From assembly GCF_001457655.1 (NCBI RefSeq), contig NZ_LN831035.1, forward strand, positions 1,736,001 through 1,800,000: 64,000 bases of DNA, read 5' to 3'. A program made the position numbers and the translations under genes. The notes beneath the pieces are model-generated. The model was not told where the DNA came from and did not search any database. It was given only the letters and a program-made list of their open reading frames with translations. Source of the stretch: Haemophilus influenzae. Its GTDB lineage: Bacteria > Pseudomonadota > Gammaproteobacteria > Enterobacterales > Pasteurellaceae. How positions within the stretch are numbered: the first letter of the stretch is position 1; each line of letters opens with the position of its first letter. Below are positions 10,816 to 19,240 of this stretch, in pieces.

Positions 10816-11283
10816 ATGAACTACCTCCAATACTACCCGACCGATGTTATCAATGGCGAAGGTACAAGATGCACACTTTTCGTCAGTGGCTGTACGCACG
10901 CTTGCAAAGGTTGCTACAACCAAAAAAGTTGGTCATTTTCAGCGGGTGTATTATTTGATGACGTAATGGAACAACAAATCATCAATGATTTAAAAGACAC
11001 ACGCATTAAACGCCAAGGTCTGACGCTTTCAGGTGGTGATCCACTTCATCCCCGTAACGTAGAAACATTATTGCCCTTTGTGCAACGTGTAAAACGAGAA
11101 TGCCCCGATAAAGACATCTGGGTTTGGACGGGTTATAAGCTAGATGAATTAGACAAACAACAACGTGCAATGTTGCCTTATATTGATGTGTTAATTGATG
11201 GGAAATTTATTCAAGAACAGGCAGACCCAAGTTTAGTTTGGCGAGGTTCCGCAAACCAAATTATTCATCGATTTAAGTTATAA
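10816..11283 (+). CDS. nrdG: Anaerobic ribonucleoside-triphosphate reductase activating protein
   Basis: This 155-residue radical SAM enzyme has the Cx3CxxC cluster motif at Cys26, Cys30 and Cys33 (SGCTHACKGCYNQ). The QGLTLSGGDPL motif matches the SAM-binding GGD loop. It generates the glycyl radical on NrdD, the anaerobic class III reductase. nrdD is not in the window. It is followed by a bidirectional terminator shared with the convergent transporter gene. Confidence 0.95.
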   Translation: MNYLQYYPTDVINGEGTRCTLFVSGCTHACKGCYNQKSWSFSAGVLFDDVMEQQIINDLKDTRIKRQGLTLSGGDPLHPRNVETLLPFVQRVKRECPDKDIWVWTGYKLDELDKQQRAMLPYIDVLIDGKFIQEQADPSLVWRGSANQIIHRFKL

Positions 11284-11331
11284 AACACTGAAAAAAACCA
11301 CCGCACTTTTTAGTCAAAAGTATTGAGCGAT

Positions 11332-11370
11332 AAAAAATCTGCAACTGAATTCTCAACTGCAGATTTTTTT
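11332..11370. terminator. Bidirectional terminator between nrdG and tcyP
   Basis: AAAAAATCTGCA (11332-11343) pairs with TGCAGATTTTTTT (11358-11370). The A/T flanks give a T-run in either direction, so it serves nrdG (plus) and the transporter gene (minus). Confidence 0.85.
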
Positions 11371-11382
11371 ATTGATTTCCAG

Positions 11383-12705
11383 TTACTTATTTAGCAAGCG
11401 ATCCGTAATCGTGCCTGCCACCATGGCACCGTTTACGTTAAGTGCGGTACGTCCCATATCGATGATCGGTTCGATGGAAATGAGTAAACCGACTAATTCC
11501 AGTGGTAAACCTAACGTAGATAGCACGACGATAGCGGCGAATGTGGCTCCGCCACCTACGCCTGCGATACCGAATGAAGAAATGGCGACCACGGAAATTA
11601 AGGTTAGAATGTAGCTGAAGCTAAAAGGGTCAATGCCGACCATTGGGGCGACCATCACAGCAAGCATCGCTGGATAAATGCCGCCACAGCCGTTTTGTCC
11701 GATAGTGGCACCGAATGTGGCAGCAAAGTTGGCGATGACATTGTTGTTACCTAATTTTGCGGTTTGCGTTTCAATATTTAACGGAATTGTCGCCGCACTT
11801 GAGCGAGATGTAAACGCAAAACTTAAGGTTGGCAACACTTTTTTGTAGTAATCCACAGGATTGACTTTAACGAAGAACAATAAAATGCCGTGAACCACAA
11901 ACATTAAGGCAATAGCAGCGTAAGAAGCCACAATAAAATTGCCCAAATTGACAATATCCGCCCATTTTGAGGTGGCAGCCATTTTAATCATCAACGCAAA
12001 CACGCCGTAAGGGGTTAAGCGAATCACAAAACGCACCAAACGCATCACTAATTTGTTTAAAGTTTCTACACCTTGTGCAATTCGTTCGCCAAGTGCTTGA
12101 TCTTCTTTGCCTAAACTCAAAGCCGCCACGCCAAGTAATGCTGAGAAAATTACGACACTAATAATGGACGTTGGGTTGGCACCCGTGAGATCAGCAAAAG
12201 GATTTTTCGGAATAAAGGACACCAACATCGCAGGCACAGTTAAATTGGACACTTGCCCTGCTTTATCTAACACTTTGCCTTGAGCCGCTAATTCACGATC
12301 GCCCAAGATTAATCCTGCCGCCGACACATCAAATAAATGCACCATCGCAATCCCAATTGCAGCGGAAATGGCGGTGGTAATCAGCAAGGTGGATAACACG
12401 CCAACGCTGACTTTGCCCAATGATCTGGTTTGATTGATACGAGCGATAGCAGATAAAATCGACACGAACACCAACGGCATCACGATCATCTGCAATAAAC
12501 GAACATAACCGTTACCGACCACATTGATCCAATCTAAAGTTTTGTCTAACAAAGGTTTTTCAAAAGCGGATTGCAATACCGCACCAAAAAGCAAACCGAG
12601 CAATAAACCGATAAATACCGTTTGCCCTAATTTTTCGGTTTTGCGATATAGCTGTGCTAACAGCAATAAAAAAGCAATAAATATCGCCAAATTGACTAAT
12701 AACAT
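11383..12705 (-). CDS. tcyP: L-cystine symporter (DAACS/TcyP family)
   Basis: The 440-residue membrane protein belongs to the dicarboxylate/amino acid:cation symporter family, with hallmarks such as FTSRSSAATIPLN, FGATIGQNGCGG and the C-terminal LNVNGAMVAGT. Similarity to E. coli YdjN/TcyP points to cystine uptake, although the family also carries dicarboxylates, so the substrate is inferred. I chose the start at 12705 (MLLVNLAIFIA) because a GGAG ribosome binding site precedes it; the longer frame to 12765 adds 20 residues with no support. Confidence 0.78.
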   Translation of the reverse strand: MLLVNLAIFIAFLLLLAQLYRKTEKLGQTVFIGLLLGLLFGAVLQSAFEKPLLDKTLDWINVVGNGYVRLLQMIVMPLVFVSILSAIARINQTRSLGKVSVGVLSTLLITTAISAAIGIAMVHLFDVSAAGLILGDRELAAQGKVLDKAGQVSNLTVPAMLVSFIPKNPFADLTGANPTSIISVVIFSALLGVAALSLGKEDQALGERIAQGVETLNKLVMRLVRFVIRLTPYGVFALMIKMAATSKWADIVNLGNFIVASYAAIALMFVVHGILLFFVKVNPVDYYKKVLPTLSFAFTSRSSAATIPLNIETQTAKLGNNNVIANFAATFGATIGQNGCGGIYPAMLAVMVAPMVGIDPFSFSYILTLISVVAISSFGIAGVGGGATFAAIVVLSTLGLPLELVGLLISIEPIIDMGRTALNVNGAMVAGTITDRLLNK

Positions 12706-12799
12706 AAAAAATCTCCAAAACTGATTAAAGTGTTTGGAGACTATCAACTTCAGCAAAAATAACAAGTTTTCTTTCGTTATATTTTATACGTTTTGGTAA

Positions 12800-12930
12800 T
12801 TAAAATGCGGCTGCAGTGGCTAGCACGCCTGAATAAACTAAATAGCCGCCGAAAAATAAGAAAATTGCCCCTGCAAGATTATCAATATAACGGCTGTATT
12901 TGCTGTAAAAAGATTTAGCAAGTGATCGAA
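12800..12930 (-). pseudogene. LysE/RhtB-type exporter remnant (C-terminal fragment)
   Basis: Minus-strand translation gives about 43 residues reading FRSLAKSFYSKYSRYIDNLA, then a hydrophobic segment GAIFLFFGGYLVYSGVLA, then a stop at 12800. A short charged stretch followed by a final membrane helix of this kind resembles the end of LysE/RhtB amino acid exporters. No start codon precedes it in frame: going upstream there is a TGAAA repeat tract and then a stop near 12985. It looks like the tail of a deleted gene. Family assignment rests on a short piece and is tentative. Confidence 0.45.
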
Positions 12931-12940
12931 AAAATAACAA

Positions 12941-12970
12941 TGAAATGAAATGAAATGAAATGAAATGAAA
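12941..12970. repeat. Pentanucleotide repeat (TGAAA)x6
   Basis: Six perfect tandem copies of TGAAA lie between the exporter remnant and hpt. Haemophilus uses simple repeats for phase variation, but this tract is not inside an intact gene and is 95 bp beyond the end of hpt. It marks the broken edge of the LysE-like remnant. Confidence 0.9.
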
Positions 12971-13035
12971 TAATATAAAAAAGTTCGGCTAAAAATTCAT
13001 TTAAAATTTCAACCGCACTTTTCAATAAAATCAAA

Positions 13036-13575
13036 TTATTCTTCTAAAACAACTTTACCGATATAGCCTAAATTACGATGGCGTTGCGCGTAATCGATAC
13101 CATACCCCACCACAAATTCATCAGGAATTTCAAAACCAACCCATTCAACAGGCACTTCCACTTCGCGGCGAGAAGGTTTATCAAGTAACGTACAAATTGT
13201 AAGGCTCGCAGGCTCACGTAAATTCAAAATATCACGCACTTTTTCCAAGGTATAACCCGTATCAATAATATCTTCCACAATTAAAACGTGTTTACCTTTT
13301 ATATCGCCGTCCAAATCTTTGGTAATACGAACGTCGTGATTCGTGGTCATACCTGTGCCATAACTTGAAGTTGTCATAAATTCAATTTCCACAGGTAAAT
13401 TTATCTGACGAACGATATCCGCCATAAACATAAAGGAACCACGTAAAAGCCCTACGACAACAAGGCTATCGATCTGTTTTTCTTGATAAAATTTTGTAAT
13501 TTGAGCACCTAATTCAGCAATACGCGCATGAACATCATTCTCTGAGATTAAAACATCTACGTGGTGTTTTTTCAT
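13036..13575 (-). CDS. hpt: Hypoxanthine phosphoribosyltransferase
   Basis: The 179-residue purine salvage enzyme converts hypoxanthine (and guanine) with PRPP to the nucleotide. The PRPP-binding motif [15 protein letters not shown] covers Glu101-Asp102 and the Thr/Gly loop 105-110; the flexible-loop motif SSYGTGM near 70 is also present. The start is preceded by AAGGAAA. A strong terminator hairpin lies upstream on the same strand, so it has its own promoter or is separated from upstream transcription. Confidence 0.95.
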   Translation of the reverse strand: MKKHHVDVLISENDVHARIAELGAQITKFYQEKQIDSLVVVGLLRGSFMFMADIVRQINLPVEIEFMTTSSYGTGMTTNHDVRITKDLDGDIKGKHVLIVEDIIDTGYTLEKVRDILNLREPASLTICTLLDKPSRREVEVPVEWVGFEIPDEFVVGYGIDYAQRHRNLGYIGKVVLEE

Positions 13576-13628
13576 TGTGTTTCCTTATGAAATGATAGGG
13601 GATAAAATCGTTTGCTATTTTACAAAAA

Positions 13629-13657
13629 AAAGGCTGAAGTTTAAACCTTCAGCCTTT
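13629..13657 (-). terminator. Terminator upstream of hpt
   Basis: An 11-bp perfect stem, AAAGGCTGAAG/CTTCAGCCTTT, with loop TTTAAAC is followed by a run of eight T on the minus strand. It is nearly identical to the terminator at 13793-13821 (one base differs). No gene ends immediately before it on this strand, so it implies an additional minus-strand transcript between the two hairpins, or is a duplicate. Confidence 0.7.
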
Positions 13658-13674
13658 GTATTCCTGCCCTACAT

Positions 13675-13735
13675 TAGCCCACGAGTTTGTTATATCCCGC
13701 GACACCACGTTTTTAATTAGTTGTAGGGTGGGCTA
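13675..13735. repeat. REP-like inverted repeat pair
   Basis: TAGCCCAC (13675-13682) and GTGGGCTA (13728-13735) are inverted copies about 45 bp apart, each next to a CCCTAC/GTAGGG element. The right copy also forms the small hairpin GGGC-TAAA-GCCC. Elements of this style resemble REP/MITE-type dispersed palindromes. It lies between the two matching terminators. Confidence 0.5.
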
Positions 13736-13789
13736 AAGCCCAGCCTATAAACTGAAAAACTTCCTTTGGCGAATAAAAAATCAAAAAAT

Positions 13790-13887
13790 AAAAAAGACTG
13801 AAGTTTAAACCTTCAGCCTTTTTGAACCCTAACGAATTTACTTTCTACTCTACCTGTTGGAGCAACCTGCAATCGCTTAACAGATGT
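13790..13887 (-). ncRNA. Candidate Fur-regulated small RNA (possible HrrF, RyhB-like)
   Basis: A minus-strand transcript of about 95 nt is predicted from a start near 13887-13885 to the T-run of the hairpin at 13793-13821. The 5' part can form a 7-bp stem (AUCUGUU/AACAGGU) that displays a loop of about 20 nt containing GCGAUUGC and UUGCUCC. This recalls the unpaired UUGC-rich core of E. coli RyhB. A near-consensus promoter and a Fur-box-like sequence lie directly upstream. No credible open reading frame is present. H. influenzae is known to encode a Fur-controlled RNA named HrrF; identity with it is my inference from features and was not checked by alignment. Confidence 0.68.
13793..13821 (-). 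terminator. Terminator of the candidate small RNA
   Basis: The stem AAAGACTGAAG/CTTCAGCCTTT (one G-U pair in RNA) with loop TTTAAAC is followed on the minus strand by six T. It is the 3' end of the candidate small RNA. Confidence 0.8.
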
Positions 13888-13891
13888 GTGT

Positions 13892-13919
13892 ATAGTAACA
13901 GATATTTATTCATTGTCAA
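13892..13919 (-). promoter_or_regulatory. Promoter of the candidate small RNA
   Basis: On the minus strand a perfect -35 box TTGACA (13914-13919) is separated by 16 bp from TACTAT (13892-13897); ACTATA with a 17-bp spacer is an alternative -10. It is one of the best sigma-70 promoters in the window, and no protein gene follows it for 300 bp. Confidence 0.7.
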
Positions 13920-13934
13920 TAAGAATTATTCTCA
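13920..13934. promoter_or_regulatory. Fur-box-like operator
   Basis: The minus strand reads TGAGAATAATTCTTA, matching 11 of 14 positions of the 7-1-7 Fur motif TGATAATnATTATCA, with a perfect AGAAT-n-ATTCT core. It abuts the -35 box of the candidate small RNA, where Fur-Fe2+ would block RNA polymerase. Confidence 0.55.
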
Positions 13935-13949
13935 ATTTCAAAAATATTC

Positions 13950-15305
13950 TTAATTTCCTGAAATTTTCATTTTATCTAACAAAATAGAACCCGTTTGAAT
14001 GTTAGAACGATGCTCTATATCATCGGCTACAGCAACCATATTTTTCAGCATATCTTGTAGTTGCCCTGCAATGGTAATTTCAGCCACTGGATACTGAATT
14101 TCACCATTTTCCACCCAAAAACCTGATGCACCACGGGAATAATCGCCTGTAACGATATTGACACCTTGTCCCATCACATCTGTTACTAACAATCCCGTTC
14201 CCATTTGATGTAAAAGTGCGGTCAATCCTCCCGTTAAATTTGGCTTAACAAGCCAGTTGTGAATGCCTCCAGCATGCCCTGTACTTGGCATACCAAGTTT
14301 TTTACCACTGTAGCTTGTCACTAAATAAGTTTGTAATATCCCGCCTTCAACAATTTCACGATCTTGCGTACGAACACCTTCACTATCAAAAGGCGTTGAA
14401 GCCAAACGACGTAATAAATGTGGTCTCTCACTGATATTGAACCAATCTGGTAAGACCTGTTTGCCTAAATGATCGAGCAAGAAACTCGATTTTCTATATA
14501 AACTGCCACCACTTATTGCAGCGGCAAAGTGAGAAATAAGACCAGTTGCAACATCATTTAAGAAAATGACAGGCACTTCTCGTGTACTCAATTTTTGAGG
14601 ATTTAAACGAGAAACGACTTTCTTTGCACAATTTTCTCCGACCCAAATTGGCGATTGGAGTTTGTCGAATTCACGAGAAATTGTATATTCGTAATCATTT
14701 TCTAAGGCAGCTTCTACGCCACCAATAACCGAACAAGATAAAGAATAACGGCTTGATAAATAACTTTGCAACATACCGTGACTATTACCATACACTTTCA
14801 CGCCTGTATGTGAATTAAAACTTGCGCCATTACTATTTATAATACGTTCATCCGCCTCTAAAGCCGCCTTTTCAGCCTGAAGTGCAAGTTCTGTTGCTTT
14901 ATCAACATCCACATCAGCAGCATGATAAAGCTCTAAATCAGGCGCATCAAAAGCCATTAGATCTTTATCAGCCAACCCTGTGCAATCATCAGGCGAGGTG
15001 TATTTTGCAATAGCAAGTGCGGCTTCCACTGCATTTTTAATTGCGCTTTCGCTTAAATCGGAAGTCGAGGCATTGCCTTTTTGTTGCCCCATATAAACAG
15101 AAATCCCCAATGCACCATCATTAGTAAATTCTACGTTTTCAATTTCTTGCAAACGAGCAGATACAGATAAACCGCTCACTTTAGTGACCGCGACTTCTGC
15201 ACTCGCGCCAGCTTTCGTTGCTAACGCCACTGCAAAACTGACGGCTTGACGTAATTCTTGTTCTTGTGCTTTTAAAAGTGCGGTTGAATTTTCAGCTGTT
15301 TTCAT
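13950..15305 (-). CDS. pmbA: Metalloprotease PmbA/TldE
   Basis: The 451-residue protein is the TldE subunit of the TldD/TldE peptidase, with the family pattern [20 protein letters not shown] in the N-terminal domain and [16 protein letters not shown] near the C-terminus. TldD/E removes leader peptides and degrades CcdA-type antitoxins in E. coli; TldE lacks the zinc site and TldD is the catalytic half. It is divergent from darP, the same neighbour pair as in E. coli. Confidence 0.93.
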   Translation of the reverse strand: MKTAENSTALLKAQEQELRQAVSFAVALATKAGASAEVAVTKVSGLSVSARLQEIENVEFTNDGALGISVYMGQQKGNASTSDLSESAIKNAVEAALAIAKYTSPDDCTGLADKDLMAFDAPDLELYHAADVDVDKATELALQAEKAALEADERIINSNGASFNSHTGVKVYGNSHGMLQSYLSSRYSLSCSVIGGVEAALENDYEYTISREFDKLQSPIWVGENCAKKVVSRLNPQKLSTREVPVIFLNDVATGLISHFAAAISGGSLYRKSSFLLDHLGKQVLPDWFNISERPHLLRRLASTPFDSEGVRTQDREIVEGGILQTYLVTSYSGKKLGMPSTGHAGGIHNWLVKPNLTGGLTALLHQMGTGLLVTDVMGQGVNIVTGDYSRGASGFWVENGEIQYPVAEITIAGQLQDMLKNMVAVADDIEHRSNIQTGSILLDKMKISGN

Positions 15306-15393
15306 TATTTTTTCCTATTAAAAATTTTCAACATTTTATCTTATTTTCAAAGTTTATGGTAAAATGTGCACCAATTTTTATAAAGGATAAAAA

Positions 15394-15930
15394 ATGGCAA
15401 AACGTAAGAAAAAAGAAGTTTTCGATTGGGAAGATGAAGATCAAGAAGAAATTATTTGGGTGAGTAAAAGCGAAATCAAACGCGATGCGGAAGATTTAAA
15501 ACAACTTGGCGAAAAGATTGTCAATTTAACCAAAGCTAATCTTGCCAAAATCCCACTTGATGAATCCTTACTTGATGCCATTGAACTTGCACAGCGTTTA
15601 CAAAAAGAAGCTCGTCGCCGTCAATTACAGTATATCGGCAAATTATTTCGAGGAATTGATGTTGAACCCATTCGTGAAGCCTTAGATAAAATTGAAAATA
15701 AGCATAACCAACAACAAGCTATGCTACATAAAATCGAAAAAGTGCGCGATGAATTGGTGGAAAAAGGCGATGTGGCTTTAACAGATTTATTAAATGATTA
15801 TCCTAATGGCGATCGTCAGCAACTACGCAATCTGATTCGTTCTGCACAAAAAGAACTGGAGCAAAATAAACCATCGAAAGCCTATCGAGAAATTTATCAA
15901 ATGCTCAAGGTATTAATGTTGGAAGATTAA
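15394..15930 (+). CDS. darP: Ribosome-associated protein DarP (YjgA)
   Basis: This 178-residue, very charged, helical protein begins [20 protein letters not shown] and belongs to the YjgA/DUF615 family. E. coli YjgA associates with 50S ribosomal subunits and takes part in late 50S maturation. AAAGGA lies at good distance from the start. It is head-to-head with pmbA, conserved with E. coli. Confidence 0.92.
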   Translation: MAKRKKKEVFDWEDEDQEEIIWVSKSEIKRDAEDLKQLGEKIVNLTKANLAKIPLDESLLDAIELAQRLQKEARRRQLQYIGKLFRGIDVEPIREALDKIENKHNQQQAMLHKIEKVRDELVEKGDVALTDLLNDYPNGDRQQLRNLIRSAQKELEQNKPSKAYREIYQMLKVLMLED

Positions 15931-15980
15931 AAACATTGAAATTTTCATCCGCACTTTGTGGATAAGTGATTGAAATAAAA

Positions 15981-16595
15981 ATGAATATTCGTTGGAATGT
16001 AATTTTGGGCGTTATCGCACTTTGTGCTTTGGCGTGGTTTTATTCCTTAAATCAGGAAACCGCAGATTTATCTGAACTGGTGAAAAAGCCAGATAGTCCT
16101 GATTATGTGGGTTATAAAATGGAAACTACGGTTTTTTTCCCTGATGGTAAAAAACAATATTTGGCTTTATCCGATAAAATTGAGCATTATACAGTCAATG
16201 AACAAACCCTTTTTACCGCGCCTTTAGTTTATTTATATCCCACAACATCAAATGAAAAGGAAGAGGAAAAAAATGCCAATCAAAATGTAGATTTTTTTAG
16301 CACACAAAGCTGGAAATTAAGTGCAAATCAAGCAAGATTGACAAAAGATCAAATATTGTATTTAGAGGGTAATGTCGTCGCGCAAAATTTAACATCAGAT
16401 TCACGTTTGCAACGCATTGAAACAGAATCAGCGGTCGTCAATTTGAAAACACAGGATATGACTTCCGAAACACAGGTTAAAATTAAGGGTAAAAATTTTA
16501 GTTCTACAGGATTAAAATTAGTCGGAAATTTACGCCAACAAGTGGCGACATTAAAGGAACAGGTAAAAACATATTATGAAGTTAGTAAGCAATAA
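15981..16595 (+). CDS. lptC: Lipopolysaccharide export protein LptC
   Basis: The chosen ATG gives 204 residues beginning MNIRWNVILGVIALCALAWFY, a single membrane anchor, followed by a periplasmic beta-jellyroll domain with the pattern LSANQARLTKDQILYLEGNV. An upstream GTG (15966) adds five residues and cannot be excluded. LptC connects the LptB2FG extractor to the periplasmic LptA bridge. Its 3' end overlaps lptA by 20 bp, so the genes form one operon with lptB. Confidence 0.9.
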   Translation: MNIRWNVILGVIALCALAWFYSLNQETADLSELVKKPDSPDYVGYKMETTVFFPDGKKQYLALSDKIEHYTVNEQTLFTAPLVYLYPTTSNEKEEEKNANQNVDFFSTQSWKLSANQARLTKDQILYLEGNVVAQNLTSDSRLQRIETESAVVNLKTQDMTSETQVKIKGKNFSSTGLKLVGNLRQQVATLKEQVKTYYEVSKQ

Positions 16596-17094
16596 AATTC
16601 TTTTTCTTGCAACGATGGTATTAGCATCAAGTTCAGCTTTTGCATTGAAAGGTGATGTTAATCAGCCGATAAATATTGTTTCGGATAATCAATCCTTAGA
16701 TATGGAAAAAAGTGTAGTGACATTCACAGATAATGTGGTAATTACACAGGGGTCTATTGTTATCAAAGCAAATAAAGTTGTCATCACTCGTCCTGCTGAA
16801 AAATCAGGGAAAAAAGAAACTGTAGAAGCATTCGGCACGCCAGTCACATTCCATCAACAGTTAGATAATGGTAAGCCAGTGGATGGAAAAGCAAATAAAG
16901 TTCATTATGATCTTGGTAACGAATTTTTAACATTAACTAACAATGCCGAATTAAAGCAGCTTGATAGTAAAATTAATGGCAGTGTTATTACCTATGATGT
17001 GAAAAAACAACAACTTAAAGCTAATGGTAATGGAAAATCACGGGTAACAACAGTTCTTATTCCATCTCAATTACAACAAGCTAAAGGGAAGTAA
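16576..17094 (+). CDS. lptA: Lipopolysaccharide export protein LptA
   Basis: The 172-residue protein has a cleavable signal peptide (MKLVSNKILFLATMVLASSS, cut after AFA) and a beta-jellyroll OstA-type domain: QPINIVSDNQSLDMEKSVV, then FTDNVVITQGSIVIKANKV. LptA oligomers carry LPS/LOS across the periplasm. It overlaps lptC and lies 3 bp before lptB. Confidence 0.94.
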   Translation: MKLVSNKILFLATMVLASSSAFALKGDVNQPINIVSDNQSLDMEKSVVTFTDNVVITQGSIVIKANKVVITRPAEKSGKKETVEAFGTPVTFHQQLDNGKPVDGKANKVHYDLGNEFLTLTNNAELKQLDSKINGSVITYDVKKQQLKANGNGKSRVTTVLIPSQLQQAKGK

Positions 17095-17097
17095 TCT

Positions 17098-17823
17098 ATG
17101 TCAATTTTGACTGCAGAGAATTTAGCTAAAAGCTACAAAAGTCGTAAAGTTGTTTCGGATGTCAGTTTAACTGTAAACTCTAATGAAATTGTTGGTTTAC
17201 TCGGGCCAAACGGTGCAGGTAAAACAACAACTTTCTATATGGTCGTTGGGCTTGTTCGCCAAGATCAAGGTAAAATTGTTATTGATGGCGAAGATATTAG
17301 TTTGCTCCCAATGCATAATCGTGCGCAACGTGGCATTGGTTATTTACCGCAAGAAGCCTCGATTTTTCGCCGTTTGACTGTCTATGAAAATTTGATGGCG
17401 GTATTGGAAATTCGTAAAGATTTAACCCTACAACAACGTCGCGAAAAAGCAGATGAATTAATTGAAGAATTTAACATTAGTCATATTCGAGATAATTTAG
17501 GGCAAGCCTTATCAGGCGGAGAACGTCGCCGTGTAGAAATCGCACGAGCCTTAGCAGCAAATCCAAAATTTATTCTATTAGACGAACCTTTTGCTGGTGT
17601 AGATCCTATTTCTGTGAGCGATATTAAGAAAATTATTACTGATTTGCGCAATCGTGGATTAGGTGTATTAATTACTGACCATAATGTTCGTGAAACCCTT
17701 GATGTTTGCGAACGTGCTTATATTGTTGGCGCAGGTAAAATTATCGCAACAGGCACACCAGAACAAGTGATGAACGATGAACAGGTTAAACGCGTTTATC
17801 TTGGCGAACAATTCAAATTATAA
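17098..17823 (+). CDS. lptB: Lipopolysaccharide export ATPase LptB
   Basis: This stand-alone ABC ATPase of 241 residues has Walker [10 protein letters not shown] at 36-44 (Lys42), signature [16 protein letters not shown], Walker [13 protein letters not shown] and the switch His in ITDHNVRET. It energises LPS extraction from the inner membrane with LptF and LptG. In E. coli rpoN and hpf follow lptB; here ptsN starts only 2 bp after the stop. Confidence 0.97.
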   Translation: MSILTAENLAKSYKSRKVVSDVSLTVNSNEIVGLLGPNGAGKTTTFYMVVGLVRQDQGKIVIDGEDISLLPMHNRAQRGIGYLPQEASIFRRLTVYENLMAVLEIRKDLTLQQRREKADELIEEFNISHIRDNLGQALSGGERRRVEIARALAANPKFILLDEPFAGVDPISVSDIKKIITDLRNRGLGVLITDHNVRETLDVCERAYIVGAGKIIATGTPEQVMNDEQVKRVYLGEQFKL

Positions 17824-17825
17824 AA

Positions 17826-18320
17826 ATGAAAATAACTGAACTATTAAGCCCTGAAAATATTCGTCAGGGCGTTAGTTTTTCTAGCAAAAAACGATTATTT
17901 GAGTCTATTGCGCATTTTGTAGAAGAACAAATCCTTGCAGAACAAGGCGAACAAGCCTGTTTTGAATGCCTTTTTGAACGTGAAAAACTGGGGAATTCTG
18001 GTTTAGGAAATGGGATTGCAATGCCAAAAGCGAAAATCCCCGTAATAGTATCAGATAAAACAATTGCAGTGTTTATGCAACTCGATAATCCGATTGATTA
18101 CGATGCTTTTGATGGTAAACCAGTGGATTTAATCTTTGCCTTGCTGATTCCAGAAAATCAATGTGAAACCTACATTCCAATTTTAGCATCATTAATAGAA
18201 AAACTGACTGATAAAAATGTGTTGAAACAATTACGATCAGCCAAAAGTGCGAATGAAATTTGGCAAGTTTTTGAAATTACCGATCAATCAGAAACGACAC
18301 TTGAAGAAGTGAAAGAATAA
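17826..18320 (+). CDS. ptsN: PtsN-like EIIA(Ntr) protein lacking the phosphorylated histidine
   Basis: The 164-residue protein has the EIIA-Ntr fold ([20 protein letters not shown] near the start, then [21 protein letters not shown]). In E. coli PtsN the same place reads GNGIAIPHGK, with the phosphorylated His. Here that residue is Lys68 (codon AAA at 18027). The protein should therefore not accept phosphate from NPr. The rest of the fold ([23 protein letters not shown]) is well kept, so a phosphorylation-independent regulatory role is possible. The neighbours rpoN, hpf and npr of the E. coli cluster are missing. Confidence 0.88.
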   Translation: MKITELLSPENIRQGVSFSSKKRLFESIAHFVEEQILAEQGEQACFECLFEREKLGNSGLGNGIAMPKAKIPVIVSDKTIAVFMQLDNPIDYDAFDGKPVDLIFALLIPENQCETYIPILASLIEKLTDKNVLKQLRSAKSANEIWQVFEITDQSETTLEEVKE

Positions 18321-18337
18321 TTACAGTGGGGAAACTT

Positions 18338-19195
18338 ATGGAAATTATCATTATTAGTGGACGTTCTGGCGCAGGAAAATCTGTAGCCTTACGAGCATTA
18401 GAAGATGCCGGATATTATTGTGTTGATAATATTCCTTTAGATTTGCTTCCTCAATTGACTGATATTCTATCTCAATCCCAATCATCTGTCGCCATCAGTC
18501 TTGATATTCGTAATATTCCAAACTCCGCTCATTCTCTTAAGCAAACCCTTTCAACATTACAAAAGCATCATCAGATTAAAATCATTTTCTTAGAGGCTGA
18601 TCGTGCCACCCTGATTCGCCGATATAGCGATTCACGCCGTTTGCACCCGCTTTCATTAAAAGATTTATCTCTTGAAGCCGCAATTGATGAAGAATATTGC
18701 TATCTTGAACCATTGATTCAACACGCAAATCTTATTCTTGATACCACCCATCTTTCTACGCATAGTCTTGCAGAGCGATTACACGAATTTTTACGCGGTA
18801 ATAGTGAAAAAGAATTAAAAATTATTGTTGAATCTTTTGGTTTTAAATATGGGATTCCTTTAGATGCGGATTATGTTTTCGATGTACGATTTTTACCTAA
18901 CCCCCATTGGGATCCAACATTACGCCCAATGACTGGATTAGAAGCCCCTGTCGCAGAATTTCTAAATAGTCATACAGAAGTCAATGAATTTATTTATCTC
19001 ACTCGTCATTACATTGATACTTGGTTGCCGATGTTAGAAAAAAATAACCGTAGCTATTTGACGATTGCCATCGGATGTACTGGGGGAAAACATCGCTCCG
19101 TTTATATTGCCCAGCAATTAGGCGAATATTTTCAAGCCAAAGGAAAAACGGTGAAAATTCAACATAAATCTTTAGAACGGAACAAAAAAATATAA
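18338..19195 (+). CDS. rapZ: RNase adapter / nucleotide-binding protein RapZ
   Basis: I chose the ATG at 18338 (285 residues, [15 protein letters not shown]) after GGGGA; an in-frame GTG at 18326 would add four residues. Walker A is GRSGAGKS at 8-15. The C-terminal domain has [12 protein letters not shown] and the conserved [12 protein letters not shown], ending in the basic tail [10 protein letters not shown]. In E. coli RapZ senses glucosamine-6-phosphate and guides RNase E to the sRNA GlmZ. The end is followed by a terminator shared with pheA. Confidence 0.93.
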   Translation: MEIIIISGRSGAGKSVALRALEDAGYYCVDNIPLDLLPQLTDILSQSQSSVAISLDIRNIPNSAHSLKQTLSTLQKHHQIKIIFLEADRATLIRRYSDSRRLHPLSLKDLSLEAAIDEEYCYLEPLIQHANLILDTTHLSTHSLAERLHEFLRGNSEKELKIIVESFGFKYGIPLDADYVFDVRFLPNPHWDPTLRPMTGLEAPVAEFLNSHTEVNEFIYLTRHYIDTWLPMLEKNNRSYLTIAIGCTGGKHRSVYIAQQLGEYFQAKGKTVKIQHKSLERNKKI

Positions 19196-19240
19196 AAAGT
19201 GAGGTCATAAAAACATTATTTTTATTGACCGCACTTTTTT
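19195..19240. terminator. Bidirectional terminator between rapZ and pheA
   Basis: AAAGTGAGGTCA pairs with TGACCGCACTTT, and the stem continues through TAAAAA/TTTTTA. The right arm holds a perfect uptake signal core; the left arm holds a copy with one mismatch. It separates two convergent genes. Confidence 0.75.

Noticed and set aside
12941..12990. Phase-variable gene controlled by (TGAAA)6
   Set aside because: No start codon in any frame leads through the tract into the exporter fragment; the nearest ATG is followed by a stop after three codons.
15966..15980. GTG start for lptC
   Set aside because: It adds five residues with no better ribosome binding site; the ATG at 15981 gives the standard N-terminal anchor. 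It cannot be fully excluded.
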